In this document: in pieces, positions 40,578 to 53,144 of the stretch
How positions within the stretch are numbered: position 1 is the stretch's first letter
Layout: every line of letters starts with the position of its first letter
Assembly (NCBI GenBank): GCA_964035545.1
Contig: OZ037769.1
Span: 3,565,001 to 3,629,000 of the forward strand
Source of the DNA: Bugula neritina
Lineage: Eukaryota > Bryozoa > Gymnolaemata > Cheilostomatida > Bugulidae
DNA length: 64,000 nucleotides
Reading direction: 5' to 3'
Made by a program: the position numbers and the translations under genes
Notes under the pieces: generated by a model
Seen by the model: only the letters and a program-made list of their open reading frames with translations
What the model was told of the DNA's origin: nothing
Database searches by the model: none

Positions 40578-43500
40578 ATGGCGGGTGGGTACCCGACCCA
40601 GCCACCCCCCACCTATGAGCAATCTACTGGGTTTGCCCCAAAAACATTTGCAAAGCCTGGGACAGCTGAAGCAGGCTATTCCTCACCCAGTTACTATGGT
40701 CCCACTAATCCAACTGCACCATCAATTGCACCACCACCTGCACTGTCACCCGCACCACCACCTGTGCCACCACCTGGTAATGCAACCTATCAACCAAACA
40801 ACGAAGGACCTCAACTTAAGGTAATTAATTGATCAGTTAATTTTTTACTTTAATTGTATTGTTGCTGATGACGGCCTCTAAAACAGAATGCTACTATATA
40901 TTTCTTTTATGCTGAGTAAATTTGATAAAACTTGCAGTTATCAATAAATTGTGTATTAATTCTTATTATCAGCTTGACAACTTCGCAACCTTTTGTTATA
41001 ACTCAATTTTCTTTTATTGCATAGTTTAAATAAAAAACTAGTTCCTTTTTACTTTATGATAAGATTTTGTTATCGCATACAATTATGGGTCATTTTACTT
41101 AATTTATTACACACTCGAAATCTCCAGTTTTAGCTATTTTGCCCAATTTATCTGGTAATGTATATGGATTTTTGTTCATAACTAATAGCATATCAATAAA
41201 TACAACTAAATAGTCAAGGTTATTTTTAATTTTGCTCAATTTCCTATGTTTTTTCTAATTATTTAGCTAGTTTGGATTTGTGGACCGTCACATATTTTGT
41301 GACGGTCACAGATATAAAACATTTAACACATGGCGATGCCGGCTGCTTTATTGTTGGGGAATCCCTTCCCAGCCTTTTCTGTCCTACATAATTAGAACCA
41401 GCACATAAAAATACCACGTATAGTAAATTTCAATGAATCTTGAACAGACTTTACTGTTGGGTCATAATTTGCTGGTGTACTAAATGAAATAAAATGAATA
41501 TTATGCTAACTGTCAAACATATTTCAGAATAACAACAATTTTTTGCTTTGCTAACATGTAAAATAATTACTCCCACCGGGTTCAAACCACAGACCTCCGG
41601 CTTGCATGCAGGTGGGCTAATCAATTACGCTACAGGGGCTGCTGGGTTAACACAACACTATACACAACACTTTGGTATAATATGCTGTTTAACTTAAATT
41701 TATTTCTTTAGACTGTACAATAACTGTACAAAACAAGAAAATATAGTGACCTTGTAAGCTGTAAGATTTAGGGATTAAAAATATTAAATTTTCAAAAAAT
41801 ATATATATATATATTTTTTACAATAGTTCTATTAGCACCAGACAGTATTTTTCTGCTGTGTCTATTTTAGCGAGCCCAGAACATAGCGACATGGTGGCAT
41901 AGGGCTTCATTTATTGCTTGCATCCTATTCTTCCCACTTGGGATTCCAGCAGCCATATTTACATACAAAGCCAAAAAGAGTGCAAAAAGTGGTGACATGA
42001 TGAATTACTTGAAAAATATGGGCATCGGTTCTCGCTTAGCAGGAGCTGGTATTGGAGTTGGTATATCTCTCACTTTGAATATTGCCTTTCGGGTATATTC
42101 TCTTCTATTTTCTGCTTTTAGTTACATCATTTTATTAAAATAAAAATATTTGCTATTTGTTGCTTTAATTATTTTACTTATTTATTAATATTATCATATT
42201 TTAGCTTCCATCTTGGCGCAAGGATGAAAAATATAGCAAACTACCGCCTTGGACTAGTAAGTGTTGAACCAAGGTGTAATAATAATTCTTTTCAACTGCT
42301 TATGACAAACATATTCCAGAACAAATTTAGAGTGCTTTTAATATTCTTTAAAACTTGTGATAAACCATAGTGTGCCACTAAGTTTTGAAATGCACTCTAA
42401 GTAAATCATATTCTATAGCTTATTGCTTTGTAATTCAGGTTCATATACTAGTAAGTGTGTGCACATGATGTATTATAGTATAAGTAGAACTGCTCTATCT
42501 AAAATTTTGTTTAAATGTATTCCATAATATATTGAAGTCGTGTAATAAAACAGATTTTTAGTACATATAATAAGTTAATTTGATATGGTTTTGACATGGA
42601 GTTAGGCTATCATGTAGGTATCATACAATGTAAGTCTAATTTAATCACCTGTCCATTTTACATAATATTTTAATAAGTATAAAAATAATTTTTAGTGTGA
42701 AAATCTTTTTTAACTTTATGAACAGAAACTACAATAAACAGTCAAAGTTGAAGTATAATTTCCTAATCACTTCTTGCATGTACCTTAAGCGACCATTGCC
42801 AAAACATTATTATACATTGATGATATATAGTGGACACAAATCACTTAAATTTATAATACTTGACTTTTGTCAATAACATATTTTTATTTAGATTCGGGAA
42901 TCTCAATAGGATGTTATTATGATGACATGCAAAACATTCTTTCTGAAGATTTCAAAGATTTAGGGAGCAGCTCCAGAACTGAATGCGTGTCTTATTGCGC
43001 TTTCCAAGGTAAGTTCCACGTTCATATAAACATTCAGCTTAGCATATAGAGATATACTTGTGTGTTGCGGCATCTTATTATTATATAATGCAATGAATGT
43101 TATCAGCTTTTCACAATATTACGAAAATGTCATCAGCAGCAAGAAATCGAAAATCCCAAACTAGTTCAGGACATGTTTGCGCAAAATTTATTATAAAACA
43201 AAATTTCCTAAACATGCGACTCTTGATTTGTAGATATTATAAGCTAAGATATATAGGTATACATTCTATTATATATGAGTATTCTAATACTGTATAAATT
43301 AAGTGCGTCAAAAATTCTTTAAGATATCAGTACTTTATACAGAAACAATTGTTTGGCGTTGACACATAACAATCAGCACCAGAGTGTATAATAGAAAACA
43401 ACAGCTGATATCTTCTGGCACACTGTAAATAAATTCTATTTTTTACTGAATATTTGTGAAATAGGAATCACTTTAATTTGCAGGATTTCTGTATGCCGGG

Positions 43501-44522
43501 CAGCAAGAAGAGACGCAATGTTACTGTGGAAACTCTTTAGAAGTCGAACTGCAGGATGATGAATGTGTTCACCATGATTACTGCAAACATGACAGGACGA
43601 AATGTGAAGAAGAATATTTTGAAGGCGCAATATACAGAACTAATTACTTAGGTGACTAATTCAACTCTTACCTTAGCCTTAAACTGTAATTGGCTAAAAT
43701 GGCACCATGGTAAAATGTAAATTAAGAACTGTGATTTGATAGTAAGAAGTAAACATGAAAAATGTATTTTTTTGAAATAAGATTTACAATTATTTTGATA
43801 AATAATTTAGCTTTTAGAAAATCGTTTTAAAGTTAAACTAACTCTTAATTTGTTGCAGGCTGTTTTAAAAGTGAAAACGGAATTGGTTTAGAGAAGCTTG
43901 TTAGTAATTTGACAGAAACATCTTCAGTGCAGTCAAAGTGCATAGACCAATGTGCTGATAAAAGTAGGTCAAGGTATTAATACCCGCCTACTCTAGCTCT
44001 ACCAAACTGGGTATGCCATGCTGAAAGAAAATACATTCACATTTTGTGCATAACATAAATCTTGACCAATGGCAAACATGTTTAGCTTTAACCTTTTAAT
44101 AAATTGAGAAATTAATGTAGCAGTTCCAATGCAAATCAATTTTACAATATAAATTACATACTCTCACCAGCTGTAAAGTTTCCTTATAGCACATTTGGTA
44201 TGTTATAAATAAATATATGCAGTTGATGTAAAATATTTATGCAATTTTTACAGATTACGAGTTTGCTGGAATAGAAAGCTCATACTTGTGTTACTGTGGA
44301 AACGACCCCAACAGGTACAACGCTGACTCAGAAGGGTCATGTGATGCAAGCTGCTCTTCTGGCCAATCACTGGTGTGCGGTGGCATCAGTGCTAGTTCTA
44401 TTTTCAAAACTCACTTCATCAGTGAGTGGCCACATTATTATTACTATCATATGTTATTATATATGGGTGTGTGTTGTGCGTGCTTGTGTGCATGTGTTAG
44501 TGTGCTCAAGCGTGCGTATGTG

Positions 44523-44554
<32 letters not shown>

Positions 44555-46268
44555 TATATAAAAGTTTGATTACATTATTTTCTAGATAAGTAAATAATGT
44601 AATACAATTTTCAGCAGGTGAGAATCATCACAAGTACCTGGGTTGTTACAAAGATGATATTAGTGAAAGAGATCTTAGTGGATACTCAATCAAGATTGAG
44701 AATGAAGATATCCTAAAGTCCTGCTTAGCAAACTGTACTACTCGAGGTACACACACGCACGCACTCACACACACGCACACACACACACACACACTCACAC
44801 ACACACACACGCGCACACACACTCACACACACGCACACACGCGCACACGCGCACACACACACACACACACATACACACACGCACGCGCGCACACGCGCAC
44901 GCGCGCACGCGCACACCCACACACACACACACACATACATACATACACACACGCACACATGCACACACACGAACACGCACACACGCACACACACATACAC
45001 ATACGCAGTGCTTTTTATATTCTATTACAGGTTACAGATATGCAGGACTACAGTTTGATGACAATTGTTTCTGTGGGAACAGTTATGGAAAGCATGGAAA
45101 GTCACCGGACAGTGAATGTAAAACTGGACAAGATAGGAATGGTGTTTACAGATCTCAATATTTAGGTAATCTCAGACCTACTTCGAAAGACTCAACAACA
45201 TAATTGTGTTGATGTCATTACAGTTGCAACAAGTTTGAATGCTTTACTGCAATTTAACCTTTGTAACTTTAACATTAATTACAAAATTTATCAAATCTTT
45301 TCATAAATCAAAGGCAGAAAGAGATTACCTTTAACCAGAATTAAAAAATGTTCAACTTTGTTATGCCATACATATATATAAACATTTTATAGAAATATAT
45401 GAAATACAAGATATTATATAACCACAGCTAACACATATACTATTTCATGGTTTTATAATATTCTACTTTGATGACCTCAACCTGCTGTTATTTCTATATG
45501 TGGTTCACTAGATTACATGTAAGCAGCAATTTGCTATGTTGATGGAATAATTTGTTTATTAGGTTGTTTTGACAATAGTGCTGCTGAGCATGCCCAGTTT
45601 GTCTCTGCCGAGTCAAGCCCATTCTCTTGCATGAAGCACTGCGAGTGGGAAGGTATTTTATTTATTTACTTATTTATTTTATCCAATTAAAGATATGACA
45701 ATGATCTTTAAACGTGTTCAATGCTGTGCTTCCATTTGCTGTGAAAATATCACATGTAGCCCATACTAAAATTGCAATAATAATATTTTTTTTTTCCTTG
45801 TAGTAAATATGCAAATAGTTTATTTTAACGTGATTTTAAAATAACAAAGCAATTAGCATTTACATTCCTTGAAGTTTTAATGAAAACTACATTATAAACT
45901 CAGCAAAAATATTATATTAGTAGTTTAAAATACTCCATTCAGGGCATAAACAATACTTTGGTAAGCTTTTTGATAACATTCATTGATACAGTTGCTTTTC
46001 ATCAGTTTTTAGAATAAAATTAACAAAACTCAAAGTTGTACCATTTGAAACTTAATAAATATAAAAACGTTAAACTTAATTAATATTTAAATGTTATATT
46101 TTAAAAGGATTTCTCTTTGCTGCACTAAAAAATGGTGGAGCCTGTTACTGCCTTCAACAACCTGACTGGGATAAGCAGGTGCTTGATGACAGGTGTGACA
46201 TGCAGTGTAGCAGTGACAGGGCAAGTATATGTGGCTCTGAAACTACCAGCTCAGTACTGAGAATATGA
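40578..46268 (+). CDS. CD225/dispanin-WSC fusion membrane protein, four WSC domains
   Basis: Eleven exons: 40578-40820, 41871-42092, 42205-42256, 42892-43008, 43484-43651, 43859-43963, 44254-44421, 44615 (or 44618)-44746, 45031-45165, 45563-45652 and 46108-46268; about 530 aa. N-terminus (1-81): Pro-rich, with PPPTYEQ (PPxY, binds WW domains) and [16 protein letters not shown]. Residues 82-155 form a CD225 domain: a hydrophobic [15 protein letters not shown] segment, a loop with the conserved Gly-Asp (SAKSGD), and a second helix ([17 protein letters not shown]). Four WSC domains follow, each encoded by two exons. WSC1, 2 and 4 have eight cysteines; WSC3 has six and lacks the C-terminal CGG part. 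Dispanins put the N-terminus in the cytosol and the C-terminus outside, so the WSC array should be extracellular or lumenal, where WSC domains bind carbohydrates or act as rigid stalks. No signal peptide is needed in this topology. Function is unknown. Confidence 0.85.
41279..41306. repeat. Short palindrome in intron 1
   Basis: GACCGTCACA and its exact complement TGTGACGGTC separated by a few T/A bases. It may mark an end of an unclassified element. Confidence 0.6.
41571..41644 (-). repeat. Degenerate tRNA-like SINE head in intron 1
   Basis: On the minus strand TAGCGTAATTGATTAGC (A box-like) is followed by GGTTTGAACCC (B box). The acceptor arms do not pair and the anticodon arm is irregular, so this is not a functional tRNA gene. 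Confidence 0.5.
43085..43260 (+). repeat. Dispersed repeat, copy 2, in intron 4
   Basis: Second copy of the repeat at 38445-38640. Confidence 0.6.
44747..45005. repeat. (CA/CG)n alternating purine-pyrimidine tract
   Basis: About 260 bp of CA repeats with interspersed CGCG units, inside the intron that divides WSC3. Open frames through it are artefacts. Confidence 0.95.
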
Positions 46269-46980
46269 AACAAGTGATCAGAATATAAAGTCTTTGATAT
46301 TGTTCCCTGCAAACAGTGCCATGCTTTTTTAATGAAAGTGCATTGAGAACTGCAGCATTTTTGTAAATTGTGGCCATGAAGTTAGATTCCAAAATATTGT
46401 AATCAAATTAGCAGAATAATAAGTTAAGCAGTTTTAATTAACAGTGAATTCATACTTTTTTTTCGATAATTTGTTGGTTATAAAAAAGCTTTAAAATAAA
46501 GACTAGTTTTACAAGGCTTATGAAACAACTCATGATTAAAAAAGCTACAGCTAAACTATATAGTAGACTGTTAATGCTACACTCTTTGTGTTATATTTAT
46601 TGCAATTCTAGTGTACAAAGTCAAACAATACTTCAGTGTGAAAATAACATTTTGGGTTGTATTCAGGACAACTCATGTTTTGTTTAGAGGTTTGCAAATA
46701 AACTTCATGCGCAAAGTGTTGAGTTTAGAAGTATATATGTTTTTATTATCAACACAAAAAGCAGGAAGTTTGTGATAATGAACTTTAAATAAACATATTT
46801 GGAAAGAAAAGAAAGCACAAATTTCTGTACAGATATAAACAATAAAAATACATTGTTATGTTATCACACATAAGCACACACATAATATATAAACAGTAAT
46901 TAGTAATTTTATTGTGTTGACTTAAAAAGCTAAAAGTTTGTTCTTTTCTTTTTCTTCTTTTCCATATGAAATCAGTAAAT
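46269..46980. other. 3' flank of the four-WSC gene
   Basis: AT-rich, with candidate AATAAA signals around 46495 and 46841. No gene. Confidence 0.5.
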
Positions 46981-47699
46981 TTATACTCTAATATTACCAG
47001 CTTTTAAACAGCTACATTTTGGCACAACGTAAACAGAACTGGCAGAAAGACCACCACGCATGGTTCCATAATCACCAGGACACTTAGTAGAACATTTTTC
47101 TTCGCTAATTCTTACATATTTGCCATATCTGTCATCACAAGAGCAGTGTTCCCCTCCTTGTAAAGCAGCATAATTAAATTCTGTAACATGATAATTAATT
47201 AAACTATAATTGTTAAAAATCATTCTTTGCTATGAACAGCTAAACTGTGCCAACTGCTGATAGTATTATAGATATATGATATATTAAAACTTTCAGTCAT
47301 TGCTGGCACAAAATATTTTTCTATATGACGATAACTTTTTTTTTCTCTTTTAGCCACAGGGTTATTATCTCAACTATTACGCAACTTTAGTTGGCTCATT
47401 TTTTAGCTATAATATACTATAGACAAAATGGCTTACTTTTCTATAAAACACATGGGGCATCAAAAAAACATTGTTGACTTATATTGCAAAATTGTAATAA
47501 CTATATATATATGAATCATGCAGCATCATTTACATTTGAATACTTTTTGAACATTATTGAACCTGATCAACAATCTCACATAACCTGTGCAATATAGGTG
47601 AACACAAGGTATGTGTTTTGCTTACCTGTCACATGCAGTGTAAATGTATCTGAAGTGTCTTCGTTACAGCTGTCATAGAATTTATACATGCTGTAACAC
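46981..47699 (-). pseudogene. Orphan degenerate WSC domain on the minus strand
   Basis: Two exons can be joined: 47699-47626 (starts G|TGT TAC, encoding CYSMYKFYDSC) and 47180-46981 (FNYAALQGGEHCSC, then KCSTKCPGDY, GGLSASSVYV, stop). Splice phase between them (1) is as in the other WSC genes. The domain is defective: one of the Cys pair before the YAALQ block is missing, and the Cys of the usual CGG is Arg (MRGGLSASS). No start exon or CD225 exon was found upstream on this strand up to 48985. It is either the tail of a decayed inverted gene copy or a small gene whose first exon I could not find. Confidence 0.55.
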
Positions 47700-48985
47700 C
47701 TACAGTTAAAGTTTCTAATTACATTATCTTGGAAACTACATTGTAGATATTTTAGATTTAAACTAAAGTTGAAAATATACTAGCTACAATTAGTCTAAAG
47801 TAAAGCAAATATTATTTTAAATGATTCAAGCAGTATAATATGGTATAGGGCTGTATATTAAACATAAAATAAATTTGGTAATGTAAATAATATTTAACAT
47901 ATCTTATGACTTCAAATATTAAGCAATTTCGAAAGTTTCCATAAATCTTTTCAAAGGGGCTCATAGAAAGTCCCCAAAAGCCTTTCAAGCAGCTCAGAAA
48001 ATGCGACACTGGTTCCTGATACTTTACACTCTTTCATGGGCTGCGCTGTAATTCTTATAGTGGTATTCAAGTGAAATTCAAGTCAAGCATAATTGTATTT
48101 ATCTGAATTGGTATTTACACAGAGTACACTAGTCAAACAGATATGCATGAGCAAGTACCTTGCATGATATTACATGTAAGTTTACACAATATTCATAAGG
48201 GCATCTCCAGTTTGATGAATAAAGGTATGACTATATATAGCTCTTAATATTAAATTATAATAATATTATAAAATACATATTATAGCTACTGAGCTGGTAA
48301 AACACAAACAAAATTATTTAATACAATTTGTTGAAAGATAACTGTGGTAACTTACCTAAAAAGTTATCAGTCTTTTTTTTACATAAAGACTAAATTTTTC
48401 GGAATCCTTTATAGGAAATTAATAAGACAAGCTGCAACCTATCTTGTTTTTTCATCAAGTGAGAAGCTGATTTTGCAGATGATATGCTGGGGAGAGCAGA
48501 GGAGGTTGATTGCTTTGACAATGAAAAGTTAATTTTTATAATAGTTTAATAGAGAAACTTAAATCTTCTTTGTAAATTCATCATGTTAATATCTATCAGT
48601 ATATCAGAACTTTTATGCGATTCTTTAAACTTTTTTATTGTCAAAAATTTTAGCAATCAACTGCCTTGCCAACCAAAAAAATTTAGGCTTTGTACGATTT
48701 TAAAATATTAAAAACTAATGCCAATAAAGACATAACTTATATTATATATACTTAATTGAAGCCGTTTTTAAAACATTTTGAAAATTCTTATTTATAAGAT
48801 ACATTATTATACATACTTGCTATATATCTGCATTTTAATTTTGTAAGCACCGTGCATATGGTTTGCTAAACAATACATTTTTAGCTACATGCAGTTCACT
48901 GCACAGCTAAATATTTGTCAGTAACAAAGTATTCAATACAATTCTGGTTTATTTATGCGGCTTCAGTTACTTCTACCTGCTAAAG
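47700..48985. other. Intergenic, no gene recognised
   Basis: Lies between the orphan WSC fragment and the second fusion gene. A 62-codon plus-strand frame at 48344-48532 shows no domain features. Confidence 0.55.
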
Positions 48986-51900
48986 ATGACAACAGATCCT
49001 TCTCATGGAAAGGATCAACTTCCATCTTATCAAGACTATCTAACTACGATACATGGGATTTATACCATATCTAATTCCCCACCACCCACATACACTTCGG
49101 CAATTCAATCTTCACCAGAGACCCAAATACCTGCAAGAAACACACCATCTCAAAGACCCGTCCATTTCAGCAGAAACCGTCAGGTGAGACTAATATTTAT
49201 ATACAATATATATACATTAAATATAAATGTACATGTATATATACATTAAATATACGCGTACATGCATAATTATATACATTAGATATAGGTGTACATGCAT
49301 ATATAAATTAAATATACATGTATAAATGCGTATATAATACATTAAATACTTGTTTGAGAAAGTAGGCATGCAAATAAATAACTTTATTAAAACTCGTTAC
49401 AAAAAACAGAGTGGGGAGATAACAAACAAATTTTTAAACTGAGTGCATATCTATCAGTTAACATCAAAAAATATAAAAATCCTCAAACCAATTTTTTTTA
49501 AATTTCCAGGGAGCTCAACAGATGCATATTAGTTGGGTGTGGATAGTTTTTGCTGTGATCTTTTGCTTTCCTCTTGGAATTATTGGAGCAATATTTCGCC
49601 ACATGGCAATGTTAGCATTGGAGAACGGTGACCAAAAGAAAGCTACAAAGTACATAAAAGTTACTGCAATCCTTATAGTATTCAGCCTTTGCTTTGGATT
49701 AACAACTCTGTTCGTCACTGTGGCATTCTACCGTCCAATGAGTGAAGAGGTACTGCATGCTGATTATTAATAACAAAGTAAACATAATAGATGTGAACTG
49801 TGCATTTAAAAGTACTTCCTGCATGTAAATACTACACATTTTAAATTGTACATATACAGTATAATGAATCAATCAATCAATAGATAAATAAATGAACAAG
49901 TAAATAAATAAATAAATAAGTAAATAAATTAAGTTGCGTGCATGTGTTTTCAGTGATTAACAATTGAATTATCAGTATCATAACTAATGATTTGGTCTTA
50001 CTAATAAAACTAAAAAAGCTACTATTTTTAAAGTTTTATCTATTCATTTAAATGGCTTAAATTTTACAGCAACTGCTGAATTATTTGTTTTAAATCTAGA
50101 ATGTTATTTTCCATCAATACCACTTGACCCTCTTTTTATGTATTTCGCATGCTGTAGCTGCAAGAACCATACACCTGGTTATATGTTGTAAACTCACTAG
50201 ATGATAATAATAATAATAGAATATACAAATATCAAATACCACTCAATTATTGTTTTGTTAATTAAGCAACAATCATCACAGATTAAATGTTTTCCACTAC
50301 GCATATGAAATTTTTACAATTTTTCTATTCTCTAGTTTAAACCATATATGACTTGTTATTTTCTTAATGTTTAGAATTCTTAAGTTTTAACCAGCCATTG
50401 CTTATGCCTAAAATGAATTTTAAGACTTTTTATAATGCATAGCATGGTGAAGAACTTGAAGTAAAAATCCTAGCTAAAAAACTTTTTAGTAAAACTTGTT
50501 GCTTTAAATTGTATTTTTTAGCCGATCTCAACCTACTATAACTATGACTCATATGAAGTTTTCCCGTACACAACCGCTAGTATAAGTTATGTTAAATGGA
50601 ACGGTGGGTTTATTAACTTCATATTTTGATAACTATAATTCATTCACCTAACATAGTTGAAAATGAAGTATGGAGGCATAAAAATCACAGCGTTATATAT
50701 TACACATGCTTAAAGTATATCCCTGGGCTGTGGTCTAGGGGTTAAAATGTTTGACTAGTAAACACGAGGTCATGGGTTCAAACCCTGACAAAGGCCATTG
50801 GTGAAGTTAGGAAAAGCATCCAGCCATAGTTGCTCCTGTGCCTCATTTGCATAAGTCCTTAGCCCGCTTTAACAAAAACCCTTTCCATCAGGGGTTTCTC
50901 ACAGGGATAGTGATTATAAACTTGCGTGAGTCTTTTAAAAGTATATCCACCTCGTGTTTAGAATCATAAAATATCTTATATTTATTTTAAGGTTTCGGCA
51001 GGTATGTTGGTTGCTATAACAACTCTGAAAAGATTCTTAGCGACCAGCCAATAGTTTTGGAGAAAGCCTCAGCACATTCATGTATTTTACACTGCGCTTC
51101 TAAAGGTATATGTCATACAATCAGCATACTGAGTTTTTTTTTAGAAGTTTGTAGTTTAATGAAATTGTGCTGTTTTCTGATAAAAAATTGTCAAACAATT
51201 GGTTAATAAGGTTTTGGGTTGCTGGACTAGAGAGATCAACACACTGTCAATGTGGAAATAAATACGGACTCATAGGTCTAGTCATAGAGGACTACAATTG
51301 TGATGCACAATGTGAGCAGTACTACACTTGTGGTGGGACCAGCCACCAAGCCTCACTCTTTGTCACAAACTACAGAGGTTAGCAGGTTACATACAACTGT
51401 TTCGTATAAGCTAAACATATTTTGGCATTAATTTGACATTCTGTTGACAACTGATGTGTTATATTAAAGAAAAAGTCAGTTTTATATAGGTTAGAAAAGC
51501 ATGCAACTTAATTAAATAAAGTTTTATTCAATTTAAAAGTATATGCAGAAAATATTTTTACCCCGTAACTGTTTTCATTAGTTAAAATAATGTGTATAAT
51601 GTGACACCCATAACGTTATTTTACATCTTTGTAATTTCAATCTGTCTAAGCAATAACTTTGATAATTATGGTAGAAATAATTACTATAAGAATATAAATA
51701 TTTGATGACATATACAAGCATTAGCAACAAATAGAGTACATTAATTATCTGCAGCATTTGGTGCTTATATAAGCAACAATTATTTTGATAAACACCAAAG
51801 ACGGACAAATAGTCGAAACTATGGAAAGAGCCTAAAGTGATTATTTTATTAGTAGAACCTAAATATTCATTCTATATAATAGCTTTTTTTTATTAATTCT

Positions 51901-53144
51901 GCACCTTAGTAATTTTTTGTTATTATATTGTAGACTTGTGATTTATACTTGTAGGTTGCTTTCAAGGACTTTTAGAAGTCAAGATGAACATGACTGACTC
52001 TGAAGTTACCCCACACTCATGCATTTCAATGTGCAGCAGCAAAGGTATTCAATGAAATATCAGCATCTCATTGTGTGTTAGTTATAGCTATAGATGCAAT
52101 CATAGGAAACGTTGATTAGCTCAGTAAAATAATATTGTCAGTTCATGCCAATTTTATAAAAAAAACTAGTTATATGATAAAGAAAATGTGCGTAAATAGA
52201 ATAGAAATATTTTATTTTAACACAGGCAGAACTGTGAATTTTATATTTGAAATATAACAACTATATATTGTCCCTAATTATGAAGATGAATAATGAATCT
52301 GAATTCAAAAGATCTATCCAAAATATTGTTGAAAATATTCCCTGTGCATGATTAGGACTAATCTTTTTTAAAAATTTGACATTAATCAAAATGTAAATGT
52401 AGAGGTAAACTTACCAAAACATAGATATAGCGTGTATGTATATGTGTGTATGTATGTGTGTATGTATGTGTGTATGTATGTGTGTATGTATGTGTGTGTA
52501 TGTACACTCACGCAAGTTTATAGTCACTATCCCTGTGAGAAACCCCTGGTGGAAAGGGTTTTTGTTAAGGCTGGCTAAGGACTTATTTAAATGTGGCACA
52601 GGAGCAATTATGACTGGATGCTCTTCCTAACATCAGCAATGGCCTTTGTCCAGGCTCGAATCCATGGCCTCGTGTTTACTAGACAAAAGCTCTAACCCTT
52701 ATACCACGGATGCTCCCTGTGTGTGTGTGAGTGTTTGTGTGTTTGTGCGTATGTGCGTATGTGCGTATGTGTGTATGTGTGTATGTATGTATAATGTATG
52801 CATGCATGCATGTATGTATGTATTTATGTATGTATATATGTATAATGTATGTATGTATTTATGTATGTATATATATGTATAATGTATGTATGTATGCATG
52901 TATGTATATATGTATAATGTATGTGTGTATATAGAGCTAAAGCACAGTAATCTTTGTTTCAGGATACAACTTTGCAGGATTGACAAGTCCTGGAATCTGT
53001 TTCTGTGACCAGAAAGTTAACGGAATCAACCGTATGGATGACAGTAGATGTGAGTTCAAGTGCAAAGCCGATCAAACTACTGTTTGTGGTTCTTCTAACG
53101 CAAGCTCTGTTTTTGAACTTTCAAGAAAGAAAGATTATTTTTAA
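48986..53144 (+). CDS. CD225/dispanin-WSC fusion membrane protein, two WSC domains (one-base defect)
   Basis: Seven exons: 48986-49183, 49510-49749, 50522-50603, 50992-51105, 51211-51377, 51955-52044 and 52963-53144. The N-terminal 66 residues include SPPPTYTS (PPxY). CD225 (about 67-146) has FCFPLGIIGAIF, the conserved Gly-Asp (ENGDQKK) and a second helix ILIVFSLCFGLTTLFVTVAF. A short linker (YYNYDSYEVFPYTTAS) leads to two WSC domains, each with eight cysteines (GCYNNSEKIL...CQCGNK; GCFQGLLEV...CFCDQK) and ending KKDYF. Exon 51211-51377 is 167 nt where 168 is needed to keep frame after the phase-1 exon before it. Every other junction fits. Either one base was lost at the acceptor (aataag|GTTTTGG), an unusual acceptor is used, or the assembly has an error; until resolved, the WSC1 second half may be out of frame. 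Confidence 0.78.
50723..50938 (+). repeat. tRNA-derived SINE, full length, with target-site duplication
   Basis: The head has TGGTCTAGGGGTTAAAATG (A box) and GGGTTCAAACCCTG (B box), and the tail ends in ATAAACTTGCGTGAG and a T/A run. AAGTATATCC occurs immediately on both sides (ending at 50722 and again at about 50939-50948). It lies in intron 3 of the two-WSC gene. Confidence 0.85.
52436..52935. repeat. TGTA/TG microsatellite split by a SINE
   Basis: Runs of TGTATG at 52436-52505 and TG, TGCG and TATG units at 52719-52935. Confidence 0.9.
52506..52720 (-). repeat. tRNA-derived SINE, reverse orientation
   Basis: Same element as at 50723, inserted within a TGTA/TG microsatellite in the intron that divides WSC2 (B-box complement near GGCTCGAATCC; tail GCAAGTTTATAGTCAC). 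Confidence 0.82.

Noticed and set aside
40585-40824. His/Pro-rich second frame across the first exon of the four-WSC gene
   Set aside because: Shadow frame of the real Pro-rich exon; the chosen frame alone continues into CD225 with correct phase.
41571-41644. tRNA gene on the minus strand
   Set aside because: A and B boxes are present but the acceptor and anticodon arms do not pair properly, so SINE-derived.
44725-45000. Cys/Val/Arg-rich open frames on the minus strand
   Set aside because: Reading of the CA/CG simple repeat; similar frames at 52411-52986 come from TG/TGTA repeats.
48344-48532. 62-codon frame before the two-WSC gene
   Set aside because: No domain, no splice connection to the downstream start, composition like surrounding DNA.
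50723-50790. tRNA gene at the start of the SINE
   Set aside because: It is followed by the shared SINE tail and bounded by a target-site duplication.
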